A stretch of 64,000 nucleotides of DNA, taken from NCBI GenBank assembly GCA_018902755.1, contig JAHIQI010000052.1, positions 124,001 to 188,000 of the forward strand, read 5' to 3'. A program made the position numbers and the translations under genes. The stretch is from Pseudomonadota bacterium (lineage in GTDB: Bacteria > Desulfobacterota > Desulfarculia > Desulfarculales > Desulfarculaceae). A model generated the notes under the pieces. That model had not been told where the DNA came from. It saw nothing but the letters and a program-made list of their open reading frames with translations, and did no database searches. Position 1 is the first letter of the stretch. Every line of letters begins with the position of its first letter. Positions 7,786 through 17,200 of the stretch are shown one piece after another.

Positions 7786-8985
7786 ATGGCCAAGCTCACC
7801 AAGCGCTTTATCGACTCGCTCAGACCACGCGAAAGGGATTTTGTGGTTTGGGATGCGGACATGCCGGGCTTCGGGATTCGGGTCAAGCCCTCCGGCCGGA
7901 AAAGCTTCGTCGTCCAGTATCGCAATGCCCAGGGACGCAGCCGGCGCCTCACGGTGGGAGTGTATGGGCACCTCACCCCTGCGGAGGCCCGCAAAGAGGC
8001 GCGATTGCATTTAGCGGACGCGGATCGTGGCATGGACCCAGCAGAAACCCGCACCGAAGCCAGAAAAGCCTCAACTGTGGCAGAGTTTGCCCAGCGCTAT
8101 CTTCTAGAACATGCGCGACCCAAAAAAAAGCCGCTTAGCGTGGCCAAGGACGAACAGCTCTTGAGGCTCTATATTTTGCCTGCCCTGGGTACTCATAAAA
8201 TTGATGCCATCACTAAACGCGATGTGGCCAGGTTGATTCACTCAATGATCGCGGTGCCTATTCAGGCAAATCGCGTCCTGTCTTTACTAAGCAAGATGTT
8301 CAATTTGGCAGAGGCGTGGGGAGTCCGCCCTGATCATTCCAATCCTTGTAGGCATGTTGAAAAATATCGTGAGAAACCTCGTGAGCGCTTTCTTGGCAGT
8401 GAAGAGCTTGCAACCCTGGGTCATACCCTGCGAAAAGCAGAGCGTTCAGGCAAAGAGATGCCAAGCGTTATTACTGCGATTAGGCTGCTTCTACTGACCG
8501 GGGCAAGGGTTAACGAAATATTGACCTTAAAATGGAATTATGTGGACATTGAAAGGAGATGCTTAAGGCTGCCGGACTCCAAAACAGGTGCAAAGGTAAT
8601 TGCCTTAGGCGCGCCGGCCCTGGAAGTGTTACAGGCCGTAGAACATCAGCAGGGCAATCCCTACGTTTGCCCAGGCGCTAAGCCTGGGCACCATCTGGTG
8701 GGAATTCGCAAGGCGTGGCATCGGCTCAGGCTTAAGGCTGGCCTACCTGATGTACGGTTGCATGATTTACGACATAGTTTTGCTTCAACGGCTGCGGCGT
8801 CGGGCCTAGGGCTTCCCATTGTGGGAAGTCTGCTTGGGCATGCCAATCAGAGCACCACGATGAAATATGTGCACTTTTCAGTGGGCATCGTGAATGAGGC
8901 TGCTGATCGAGTAGCCGGTTTGATCAGTGATGACCTACAAAAAGTGCCTAGACCAAAAGTTGTAAACCTGAACCCGAAGGGATAG
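7786..8985 (+). CDS. Tyrosine-type site-specific integrase (DUF4102 arm-binding type)
   Basis: A 399-residue phage/island integrase. The N-terminus (MAKLTKRFIDSLRPRERDFVVWD...GFGIRVKPSGRKSF) is the arm-binding DUF4102-like domain. A SAM-like core-binding domain follows, then a catalytic domain with Arg in LLLTGARVNEIL, the HDLRHSFAS box and the nucleophile Tyr in TTMKYVHFSV. I chose the ATG at 7786 because GGAGG stands 7 bases upstream; the longer open frame runs through the arm-site array. The gene lies immediately inside attL, as expected for the recombinase that mobilises this element. Confidence 0.95.
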   Translation: MAKLTKRFIDSLRPRERDFVVWDADMPGFGIRVKPSGRKSFVVQYRNAQGRSRRLTVGVYGHLTPAEARKEARLHLADADRGMDPAETRTEARKASTVAEFAQRYLLEHARPKKKPLSVAKDEQLLRLYILPALGTHKIDAITKRDVARLIHSMIAVPIQANRVLSLLSKMFNLAEAWGVRPDHSNPCRHVEKYREKPRERFLGSEELATLGHTLRKAERSGKEMPSVITAIRLLLLTGARVNEILTLKWNYVDIERRCLRLPDSKTGAKVIALGAPALEVLQAVEHQQGNPYVCPGAKPGHHLVGIRKAWHRLRLKAGLPDVRLHDLRHSFASTAAASGLGLPIVGSLLGHANQSTTMKYVHFSVGIVNEAADRVAGLISDDLQKVPRPKVVNLNPKG

Positions 8986-9082
8986 TTAGTGGCAACGGTG
9001 CGACTAGGCGGGCTGCCGAAAACTGGGGTTCCCTTCCCTGTTTACGCACCAATTATTATTGCAGGACCAACGCGGGTGTGGT

Positions 9083-10024
9083 GTGAAGTCCCTGGATGAG
9101 ATACTGAGCAGCCCAGAGGCTGCCAGAAATTATGATCGCTGGCAACGGCTAAGAAGGAATCCAAATTATATTGCCGCTTGTCAAGGCGAAGAGTTTGATA
9201 AGAATGGCCTGAGTATGGAGGAGGGGCGCTACCCTATAGCGTCACCCCAATTATTTGAGGGCCAAAGTTATCAATGTCGGGAAGATACCTTTAGTAAGCA
9301 TATCCAAAAACTTCGCGATCAAATCAAAGCCTTAAAATTCGGCCTGAGTATATTAGTAAATCCAGATTGTGACCCTTGCGCACCTTTTATCCTTGAAGGC
9401 TCTATATTCAATGATAGCCAGCCGATTAGTTTGGTATCCTGGTCTATAAGAGAAAATGAATATGGAGAATATGTTTCTCCATTGATCAAAAATAACTACA
9501 TTGTTGTTGAAATAGATGTGTCGCGCAAAAAGAAAGAAATCAATGATTATTTAAATGTGCTACTGGATGAGTCTAAGGAAGAACACGCAAAGATCATGGC
9601 CCGTCAAGGAAAGCCTTTAGGTGGTGTTGCTAGCCGTAATCACTACCAAAAACGGCTTGAATATTATGAAGTTTGGGATTTGAAACAAGAAGGAAAAACT
9701 TATAAAGAAATTGCGTTTAAAGTAAAGAGGAAAGACGAAGATCTGGACACAGTCATAGAAAGGACAAAAAAGAGGTACCTCGTTGCTTTTGATTTAATTC
9801 AAGGGGCACCATCCAAAGAGGAAAGAAAAACTTGGGCAAATAATATTAAAGGTTTTTGTAAGGATTGTAGAGATACAAAATGCTTGGATGATTACAAGCG
9901 TGGAAAACAATGGCGGCCGTGTCCTCGGTTAGTCGCTGCGGGGGGTGATGCTTTCTTGAACCAAGATGAAAAAAAGAGTACGGGTGCATTACTGTCACCG
10001 AACACGGAACACTTTGGCCGCTGA
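9083..10024 (+). CDS. Unknown element protein with an RRNPxY N-terminus and C-terminal Cys cluster
   Basis: A protein of about 313 residues with a GTG start (MKSLDEILSS); a TTG at 9059 is an alternative. The N-terminus NYDRWQRLRRNPNYI recalls DUF6499-like regulator domains of mobile elements. The middle has no recognisable motif, then an HTH-like segment (KQEGKTYKEIAFKVKRKDED). Near the end is a cysteine cluster CKDCRDTKCLDDYKRGKQWRPC-like in spacing (C-x2-C-x4-C and a fourth Cys about 13 residues on), possibly a metal site. The gene is distinctly AT-richer than its neighbours, suggesting separate acquisition. A regulatory role is guesswork. Confidence 0.6.
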   Translation: MKSLDEILSSPEAARNYDRWQRLRRNPNYIAACQGEEFDKNGLSMEEGRYPIASPQLFEGQSYQCREDTFSKHIQKLRDQIKALKFGLSILVNPDCDPCAPFILEGSIFNDSQPISLVSWSIRENEYGEYVSPLIKNNYIVVEIDVSRKKKEINDYLNVLLDESKEEHAKIMARQGKPLGGVASRNHYQKRLEYYEVWDLKQEGKTYKEIAFKVKRKDEDLDTVIERTKKRYLVAFDLIQGAPSKEERKTWANNIKGFCKDCRDTKCLDDYKRGKQWRPCPRLVAAGGDAFLNQDEKKSTGALLSPNTEHFGR

Positions 10025-10094
10025 ATATTAAATTTGGTCGTAGTTGTCATTGGTTATCCTGAATTCTCTGCCGCGCCTACGTTTTCTCTAAAAA

Positions 10095-10109
10095 TAAGCG
10101 TTTTGCTTA
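10095..10109. promoter_or_regulatory. Small inverted repeat upstream of the HTH regulator
   Basis: TAAGC-GTTTT-GCTTA is a 5-bp-arm palindrome 52 bases before the regulator start, in AT-rich DNA. It is a candidate operator for the HTH protein encoded at 10161. No clear -35/-10 pair could be fixed. Confidence 0.35.
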
Positions 10110-10160
10110 AATTCCCGCCTCGAAGGGTGAAAAAGATTTTTTTTCCCTGGAGGTGTGGAG

Positions 10161-10391
10161 ATGGCCTTGAGATGTGTGAGCCGGGATTTCGTTGCTGCGG
10201 TGAAACTGGCTAGGGAACCTGCCTATAAGATCGCTCAGCGAGCAGGGATAAACCCCGTCACTCTTTCCAAATTGATGTGCGGGTATATCAGCCCCGGACC
10301 CGATGATGGACGTGTTTTGGCCGTCGCTAAGGAGTTGGGGCTCCCTCCGGAGAAATGCTTCGATTTGACACATGAGGGTTTGGCCGCGTGA
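10161..10391 (+). CDS. Cro/C1-type helix-turn-helix regulator
   Basis: A 76-residue protein with a central HTH (YKIAQRAGINPVTLSKLMCGYI), typical of small phage repressors or Cro-like proteins. GGAGG sits 8 bases before the ATG; a GTG two codons earlier would leave no space for that site. Its stop overlaps the start of the next gene, so the two are coupled. It probably controls the early genes of the element, perhaps through the palindrome upstream. Confidence 0.75.
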   Translation: MALRCVSRDFVAAVKLAREPAYKIAQRAGINPVTLSKLMCGYISPGPDDGRVLAVAKELGLPPEKCFDLTHEGLAA

Positions 10392-10708
10392 GCGCTTCAT
10401 CGCAAGTGTTCGCGGAGCGCTTTGAAGCCCTGCCCCTGGCGGCTCAAGAGGTGGTGGTCAAGTTTATCGAGGTTATGGGCGGGGCTGAGGTCCGAGTTGA
10501 GAGAAAGCGGGCTCCGGTGAATCTGCGTGAAACCGAAGCTGCGGCATGGCTAGGTGTTCGCCCCAACACCATGGCCCGGTGGCGAGTGGAAGGGAAAGGC
10601 CCCGTTTTCCGCCGGCACGGTCGCGTTGTGGTTTACGCCATGGATGACTTGGAGCGATGGTCTCAGAGCCAACGCCGAGGATCAACTTCTGAAGGGGCAC
10701 AGGGTTAG
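10388..10708 (+). CDS. MerR/HTH_17-like DNA-binding protein (excisionase-like)
   Basis: A 106-residue protein starting with a GTG that overlaps the previous stop (GTGA). Residues about 45-92 (NLRETEAAAWLGVRPNTMARWRVEGKGPVFRRHGRVVVYAMDDLERW, read as one winged helix) have the layout of helix-turn-helix-17 excisionase and MerR-type domains: helix, 'P..R.GR...Y...DL..W' wing. Such proteins act as recombination directionality factors or regulators. Position between repressor and replication genes supports an early regulatory role. Confidence 0.72.
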   Translation: MSASSQVFAERFEALPLAAQEVVVKFIEVMGGAEVRVERKRAPVNLRETEAAAWLGVRPNTMARWRVEGKGPVFRRHGRVVVYAMDDLERWSQSQRRGSTSEGAQG

Positions 10709-10711
10709 GCC

Positions 10712-11734
10712 ATGGCCAGACAGTTCTCCATGGTCCCGCTGGACTCAATCATCAGGGTGGCTCGCTTGCTGGGGCAAGAAGACGCGCCACTTGCCCTTTT
10801 CAGCTACTTACGCACGGGACCTCACACCAACAGCTTAGGGGTTTCCCGTGTCCCGCTTTTGTATGTTGCCGCAGACCTGGGCCGGACCGAAAAATGGGCC
10901 AGGACCAACCTCCAAAAGCTGGTTGATGCTGGCTTGGTTATTTCGGACGAGCAAAACGACCTGATCATGTTGAAGGGTCAGCTCCGGGAAGAGGGTTTGA
11001 GTAACCTAAACGTGGTCAGTTTCGCCAGGAAGCTTGTAGCTGGCCTTCCCAACTCACCGGAAATTTTCCAGTGTCTTTTGGATCAGGCCGAAAGCCTGGG
11101 CCGCGACTTCATAGCCCCCTTGATTCAGGACCTCAGGGACCGCCTGCGTGGGACCCAAGCTGAACCGTTTCAAAACGGTTCGGTAAACGGTTTCGAAACA
11201 AATAAAAAAGAAAATAAAAAAGAAAAAGAAAAAGAAAAAGAAAAAAAGAAAAAAGGGGCCGCTGCGGCCCCGCCCCGCCTGCTTGCTTTAGACGGGGGCC
11301 GGAAGAGGGGTGGTGAAGGAAGAAGAGTACAGGGCCGCGAGGAAACCGCCAAGGATCGGCGGGCTCGGCTCTTTGAAGAAGCCCAGGCAATATATCCGAT
11401 AGCTTTCGAGAGGCACTTGTCTGGCGAAGTCTACGGGCGCAACGCCTACGCCAAAGACCTCAAGGACAATCAAGCCTTAGGGTTCAACTCTGAAGCTGAA
11501 CTTCACCGGCAGGTGTTGGAATCTATCCGCGCGCATGCTGCTAGCACGGCATGGAACGCGGAAAGCGGAAAATTCATCCCTGGCATTGGCAGGTTCTTTA
11601 GGGACCGCCGCTGGCGCAGCAATCCCACATCCGCCCAGGGCCCGCTTGAGCAGTTAAGCCGGGCCGGCCGCACCACGGCCGAAAATGCCGCGCAAGCCCT
11701 TCGGGAGCTGGAAGGCGAAGCGCATGCTGGTTAG
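10712..11734 (+). CDS. Winged-helix replication initiator-like protein (lambda O-like position)
   Basis: A 340-residue protein. The N-terminal about 100 residues read as a winged-helix DNA-binding domain (LYVAADLGRTEKWARTNLQ, KLVDAGLVI). A charged linker of Lys/Glu repeats lies at about residues 164-186. The C-terminal part (IYPIAFERHLSG...WNAESGKFIPGIGRFF) matches the tail seen in phage replication proteins with helicase-loader contacts. The DNA for the linker contains inverted repeats followed by an A/purine-rich tract, as in origins embedded in phage initiator genes. It overlaps the next gene by 11 nt. Confidence 0.65.
   Translation: MARQFSMVPLDSIIRVARLLGQEDAPLALFSYLRTGPHTNSLGVSRVPLLYVAADLGRTEKWARTNLQKLVDAGLVISDEQNDLIMLKGQLREEGLSNLNVVSFARKLVAGLPNSPEIFQCLLDQAESLGRDFIAPLIQDLRDRLRGTQAEPFQNGSVNGFETNKKENKKEKEKEKEKKKKGAAAAPPRLLALDGGRKRGGEGRRVQGREETAKDRRARLFEEAQAIYPIAFERHLSGEVYGRNAYAKDLKDNQALGFNSEAELHRQVLESIRAHAASTAWNAESGKFIPGIGRFFRDRRWRSNPTSAQGPLEQLSRAGRTTAENAAQALRELEGEAHAG
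11162..11255 (+). other. Candidate replication origin inside the initiator gene
   Basis: From 11162 three related AAACGGTT/AACCGTTT units occur in about 38 bp, two as an inverted repeat and one more as a direct repeat. They are followed at once by more than 50 bp of almost pure A/G, including four GAAAAA units, that could serve as an unwinding element. Iterons plus AT-rich DNA inside an initiator gene is the lambda O arrangement. Function is inferred from layout only. Confidence 0.5.
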
Positions 11735-12341
11735 TGAGCAACGCCAGGAGGTGATGAAGCAACTGGTGATCCTGGCCGAGAATTTTTCGGCTGAAATAAG
11801 TACCCCCCGCCTGAAGATGATCCTCAGTGAACTGGAAAACTTTCCATCTGAACAAATCACCGCTGGCCTTACCAAGATTCTGCGAACCCGCAAATACCCT
11901 GGCTTCCCTGCGTTGGCCGAGATTCTAGAGGCCGTGGGCGGCAGTCAACGGGACGAGTTGACCCTAGAGGCCGAGGGCCAGTGGAAAAGGCTCTGGATCG
12001 CTGCCGACAAGGGAGCCTGGACCCGCTATTTTGGTGAGCCTGATCATCCCGGCCCCGAATTCTACTTAAACCCAACGGCCCAATTGACCCTCCGGCAGAT
12101 GGGTGGGCGTAGCGCCATGCTCACCTGGCGCGAGGCCGAACTTAATTGGCGGCATCGCGAGTGGGTTGAGACTTACCGGCTCCTGGCCGGCAACGAGCAA
12201 AAGCTAGTTGAGGCCGGCGCATTCAAGCGAGAGGTGCTGCCGGAAAAGGTACGCGCCTTGCTAAACGGCATCGGTGACGGTGGGGTTGGCGCTGGAAAAG
12301 GTTCACTGGGCCAGCAGCCCAAGTTATCTGGCGCTGCCTGA
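11724..12341 (+). CDS. Putative helicase-loader-like replication protein
   Basis: A protein of about 205 residues from an ATG with AAGGCG upstream; the frame is open earlier but that part overlaps the initiator. The first about 70 residues (QRQEVMKQLVILAENF...LEN FPSEQITAGLTKILRTRKYPGFPALAEILEAV, in pieces) have the pattern of phage proteins that follow the initiator gene, with 'lower-threshold, fraction sampled by P..aeil' helices seen in P-like or DnaC-recruiting families. Gene order initiator then loader supports this. No Walker motifs are present, so it would not be an AAA loader. Confidence 0.5.
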   Translation: MLVSEQRQEVMKQLVILAENFSAEISTPRLKMILSELENFPSEQITAGLTKILRTRKYPGFPALAEILEAVGGSQRDELTLEAEGQWKRLWIAADKGAWTRYFGEPDHPGPEFYLNPTAQLTLRQMGGRSAMLTWREAELNWRHREWVETYRLLAGNEQKLVEAGAFKREVLPEKVRALLNGIGDGGVGAGKGSLGQQPKLSGAA

Positions 12342-12469
12342 TGCTGGCTAATGCTGACTTTTTATGTCCTATATGGACAATTATAGACAATTTAAAAGGT
12401 CTAAATAATACCCATAAAGGATAGTGATAAAGACAGAGATTTTTCTAGGCCTTACAACAGGAGGTAATC
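12342..12469 (+). promoter_or_regulatory. AT-rich promoter-like gap before the structural-like block
   Basis: This gap is much more AT-rich than its flanks. It contains the palindrome GTCCTATATGGAC and ends with a near-consensus ribosome site (AGGAGGTAATC) before the ATG at 12470. It is the likely promoter of the 12470-18181 block; exact -35/-10 hexamers are not certain. Confidence 0.45.
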
Positions 12470-12949
12470 ATGGGCCTGTTTGACGATCCAATCGGTTACG
12501 TGTTCGGTGGAGACAGCGACAAGGGAACCGTGGACAAGCGCAGCGAGCGCACCGATGAAGGCAAGCGCTGGTGGGAGCAATGGGAAGAGGTTTTCGGCTC
12601 TGGTGGAGACCTGAATCCCTCAAACCTCATGCAGCAAGCCTACGACGCTTTGAACCGCAAGGTGAATATCAACTTTGGCGGCCAAACGCTGCCCACCTAT
12701 CCCAAGAGCGGCCAGCGCCAGGCTACTTCCTACCTTGGGCTATTGCAGCCCTGGTATGACGCGGGCATGGAGCTGGAGCGGGGTCGCTACGGCGGCACCT
12801 ATTACGATCCCGGCTCCAGCGGGCTGCTGGGGGGTGTTGTCAGCGGAATTGCCGGGGGAATCGGCTCAGGAGTGGGATATGGAGCTTCCCGCAAGCTGTT
12901 TGGTGGAGATGGAGTGGGCTCCGGAACACCCGGCCAAAAGACCGGTTAG
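12470..12949 (+). CDS. Small glycine-rich virion-like protein
   Basis: A 159-residue protein with a strong ribosome site. The N-terminus is hydrophilic; residues about 118-145 are a glycine-rich hydrophobic stretch (LLGGVVSGIAGGIGSGVGYG) like those of small internal or ejection proteins of short-tailed phages. It is the first gene of a block with a 443- and a 1295-residue product, the size order expected for ejection-core operons (small, medium, very large). I do not recognise a specific family. Confidence 0.5.
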   Translation: MGLFDDPIGYVFGGDSDKGTVDKRSERTDEGKRWWEQWEEVFGSGGDLNPSNLMQQAYDALNRKVNINFGGQTLPTYPKSGQRQATSYLGLLQPWYDAGMELERGRYGGTYYDPGSSGLLGGVVSGIAGGIGSGVGYGASRKLFGGDGVGSGTPGQKTG

Positions 12950-12958
12950 GAGGGCGAC

Positions 12959-14290
12959 ATGCCGATTAATTTCAACGCGCAAGGCACGGCGAACAATATG
13001 GGCCTGTTGGGCCCCGGCGCTCCGGCGGCCAAGCCTGTAGAAGAGGACTTTTATCCGCAGCTAGCCGATGGCAATGGTTATGGCCCGCTAGGCCAGACAT
13101 CGCCTGCCCAGACACAGTCCCCAATGGCATCCCAAACACAGGCTATATCGGCGGCGCGCTCTATGCCGTCAAACATAGGGCCAAGACCCGAGCCGGGATG
13201 GCTACAGATTTTGGGTGCGAGTCTGGGAGGTCCGGCCGGGGTTGAGCGCCTGTACCAAAACACTGAGGCCCCTTGGAGGGGCAACGTGGCCCAGTACATT
13301 TCCAGGGAGCTACTGGAGGGCCGTCCGGCCTGGAAGCCGCTGCACCCCATGGAGGTGCACGGGCTGATCCAGAAGATAGACCCCAAACTGAACAGTGACC
13401 CGCAGTTTCAGCCGCGCATGAAGTATTGGATGGACTCCTGGAACCGTTCTGCCATGGCCACCCAGACCAAGATGCTTCAGGCGGAGGGCCTGGTAGCGGA
13501 TCGGGCCAAGACCTACGGCGGGAACATCGCCAAATTTGGTGGAGAGGTGGACCCCGGCATGGTTCCAGCCATGAAGGGCTACGGCTATGGCGGTCTGTTG
13601 GGGCCGGCCCCAAACGCAGTGGCCACCGAAACCGCCTATCCAACTGCCCGCTCCCAGTACTACGTGCAGCCGGAAAGCAGGCGGACCGCCCTGGCGGATA
13701 CGGCCAAGGAGCGCATGCTAGGACCGGTGCGCACGGCAAACCAGGTTGCCCAACGCAAGGCGCTTAACCAGGTGCCCACCGCCCAGTGGATGGAGCAGAC
13801 GAACCCGGACACCGGGGGCAAGAAAAAGGCTTGGTCAGGCGGGCTGTTGGACATGGACCTGGGGCGCTCACCCCAAACCATGGCCGAGATGGGGGCCGAT
13901 AAGGTTCGTGAGTCCCTGGCCACCGGCCAAAAGCCAGCTTCGGGAACGGTGGCGGCGGACATCTACAACCGGGCAGTCAACCCCAACACCAACTTATTGA
14001 TGATGCAAGGGGCCATGGATAAATTCCCTGGGATGTTCAAACTGGGGAACGGAGGAGCTCAACCTCAGCCTAAGGCTAGCCCCGCACCCAATGTTGCCCC
14101 TCAATCCGCTTCCAATTCCAATTCCAAGTCCAGAGTGCAGGTGACAGGGCCCCAGGCCGGAGGGCAAGGCGGACAAAAGAATGTGCCTTATAGCAGGGTC
14201 AAGGAAACGGCTAAGATCGACGGTCTCAGCGAAGGCGAAGTGATCAGGCGAATCCAGAATGCTGGGTACAGCATTGACTGGAGCAAATAG
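12959..14290 (+). CDS. Unknown phage-like structural protein (middle gene of the block)
   Basis: A 443-residue protein with GGAGGG before its ATG, 9 bp after the previous stop. It is rich in Pro, Gln, Gly and Ala, with low-complexity ends (about 1-70 and about 350-410, including an NSNSKSR stretch). The last about 40 residues (YSRVKETAKIDGLSEGEVIRRIQNAGY) look like a compact helical domain. No enzyme motif is visible. Position and composition suggest a virion or scaffold-like protein; a role in DNA ejection is inferred from the neighbours. Confidence 0.5.
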   Translation: MPINFNAQGTANNMGLLGPGAPAAKPVEEDFYPQLADGNGYGPLGQTSPAQTQSPMASQTQAISAARSMPSNIGPRPEPGWLQILGASLGGPAGVERLYQNTEAPWRGNVAQYISRELLEGRPAWKPLHPMEVHGLIQKIDPKLNSDPQFQPRMKYWMDSWNRSAMATQTKMLQAEGLVADRAKTYGGNIAKFGGEVDPGMVPAMKGYGYGGLLGPAPNAVATETAYPTARSQYYVQPESRRTALADTAKERMLGPVRTANQVAQRKALNQVPTAQWMEQTNPDTGGKKKAWSGGLLDMDLGRSPQTMAEMGADKVRESLATGQKPASGTVAADIYNRAVNPNTNLLMMQGAMDKFPGMFKLGNGGAQPQPKASPAPNVAPQSASNSNSKSRVQVTGPQAGGQGGQKNVPYSRVKETAKIDGLSEGEVIRRIQNAGYSIDWSK

Positions 14291-14293
14291 ACC

Positions 14294-17200
14294 ATGGCAG
14301 AGCCGGCGCGGAAGGTAACGGCAAGAGCTCCCTTTTTTCCCCCCATAAAAGAGGGGAGTACAACCGGATCCGGCCGGAGCCTGCTTGAAGAGCTTGGGCT
14401 AGGCCGGTCCTCAGCCGAGTCAAGCGAGTCGAGCGTCCGGCTGGTAACACCAAGCGGTAGCTTGCTGGATGAGCTCGGTTTGCGAGAAGGGGGAGAAAAC
14501 AACGGGCCTAATCCTTCCGTCCAAACCGGTGGGGCCCCTTCTTCTGGATCCAGCGAGGTGAGCTTGTTGGACGAACTGGGGTTGCGCGATCAACGAGAGG
14601 GCCTTGGGCGAACTGATCAGGTAGGAAGCCCACTCAGTGAAGGCGGGACGGGCGAACCTCTCCAGGGAAACGGTTCCAGCCTGTTGGATGAACTAGGCTT
14701 ACGTGACCCCGAAGTTCCGCCTTTGCGCCGGGGCCTGGATGCTGCCAAAGAGTTCATCACCGGCTTACCCCAGCAAGCGGCCAAGGCAGGTATGGGGCTG
14801 TTGGACTACCTGGGGGAGACGATGGCCAATGTGCCGGGCGACACCCGCAAGGTAGTTGAGGACAGCGTGTGGCTGCCGGCCCAGATAGTCAGCGCGGTAA
14901 CGGCGATGGGGCCGGAAGGGTTCGCCCGCCAGCGGGCCCTTGACGCGCTGACCGGGCCGGGCGGCCTGGCCAACATCGATATCACGGAGATACCGGGAGC
15001 GCTGGTGGACCACTACAAGCGCTACGTGACCCACCCCCTGGACACCTTCAAGGAGCATCCGATAGAGACCGTGGCCGATCTGCTTCCCGTGGCGGCCCTG
15101 GGCGGGACCGCGCTAAAGGCGGGCAAGGCCGGTTTGCAGGCCGCGCGGCGCAGTTTTCTGACCAGCCCCGACACCACGGGTTACCTTAAAGGCAAACTGG
15201 GCACGGCGGCGGAGGCCCTGGGCAGCGACGCCTACGGCAGCATTTTCATGAACAAGGCCAAGGATTCCCTGGCCCGAAAGGCCATGCGGGCGGACACCGG
15301 GCGGCTGACCCTGGAGCCATGGGTGCGGCGGGCGGCCCAGAAGATCCCCGGCGTAACCCCCGAGGCGGGCCTGAACGCGGCCCAGCGAATCCGGGACATG
15401 GCGGCAGGCCTTAACGAAAACCTGGGCCGCAAGATGGGCCTGACCCCCAAGGAGCTGCAAGAGGCGGCCATATTGGCCGAGGCCATACCCAATGACTGGG
15501 CCAAGCTGGGCGGAGTGCCCGGCAAGGTGAAAACCAGGGTGTTGAGGGGTGGGGTTCAGGACCCAAAAACCAAAACCTGGCGCCACGGCCTGGACCCGGA
15601 CGCCTTTAATGAGCGCTTCGCGGCCATGCGCCCGGAGGCCCAGCGCCTGGTGTTGGAGTTCGTGGCCCCGGAAGAGGGTTTCCGCACCGGGGTGTTCGGG
15701 CCGGAGCGGGTGTTGCTGGGATCGGCAACAGGGCCGGAGCTGCCCTTGCCTAAGGGCGGCTCAACCACCATCAGCCGTAGCGTAGCCTTTGATGAGGCGG
15801 AGCGGCTGGGCCTATTAAACCCTTCCCAGCGTGCGGAGGGCTACGTGCGGAGGGTTTGGGACAACATTATCCCCGATGTGGCCCCCAAGGGTGCGCCCAC
15901 CCTGACCCTGGAGCCCTTCCGGCCAGGCTTCACCAAGAAGCGCACCGGCCAGGCAGACGTTGGCCGCCTGGATGAAGCCATAAGCACCTACCGGGGAGAC
16001 TTGGAGGCGGCCAAGCTGAACCGCGAAATGCTCAAGGAGCTGGGGGAGGCCCTGCTGGAGCCATACGAGAACGGCGATCCCGTGGTGCGCTACCGCCAGG
16101 TGATGAACCCGGCCACCCGCATGATGGAGACCAGGGCGGAGCGCCAAACCTTGGTGCACGTGCGGCCGGAAGAGGCCAAGGCCCTGGGCCTGGAAAAGGC
16201 GGGCAAATACGCCATACCCAGCGCCTTTGAAGAGCGTTTTAATCTGCTGTTGGGCCGGGTGACCAAGGGCACGTTGGACACCCCCCTGGAAGGGCTTGGC
16301 GATCTGTTAAAGGACGCGGCCCGCTACTGGCAAACCAACGTGCTGCTTGCTCCGGGCACCGTGGGCACCAACCTGATCAGTGGTCTGGGGCAGTATAGCG
16401 GCAAGGTGTTTGAGGATCTGGCCAGGCCTGACGGCTTGAGGCGCACCGTGAATAATGCGCGGGGGCTGGTGGGTGCCCTGAGCCCCACCAACTGGAAGCG
16501 CTACCCGGCAGAGACCCTGGGGGCCAACATCCGGACCCAGTTTGCCGGTGACACCGCCCGGCTGTTCAGCCGGGTGGCGGCGCGGGCGGCCTCCGGCCAA
16601 CCGGTGAGCCTGCCGGCCAAGGTCTTGGGCCGCCTGGATCAGGCCCTGGGCGCGGCCATGAACATCGGCATGCAGCCCTTCGGCAAGGTGGAGAATTACC
16701 TGAAGCGTTCCATAGTGCTCAGCGAGTTGCGCACCTGGGCCGAAAAAGAGGTAAAGGGCCTTAAACTGACCGGCAAGGCGCAACGGGCCAAGATAGAGGA
16801 CCTTATGACCGGGGCCTTCCAGCAGCGGCCAGAGGTGTTCAAAGACATAATGCTGGGCCCGGTGGACCGCTTTGCCTTCGACTATGACAACATTCCAGCT
16901 CGGCTGGACAAGTGGCGCAAAAGCGCCGGCGGATCCCTGCTGATGCCTTTCATGGTCTACCCCTACAAATACGCCCGCATGCTGGGGAGCCAGGCGAAGG
17001 CCTTTAACCCGCTGGTGAAGATGCCGGTGCGGGAGCGTGTAGCCAGGGCGGCCGGACTGACCGGCGCGGCCGGAGCTCCCTGGGCCATCCGGGAAATGCT
17101 GGCAGGTGGTGATTCCAAAATCCTGGCGGACCAAGAGCGCTTCAGGGAAGAAATCCCCGACGCCGAAGTGCCGGGAGCGCGGGTTTGGGGCAGGGAGTAC

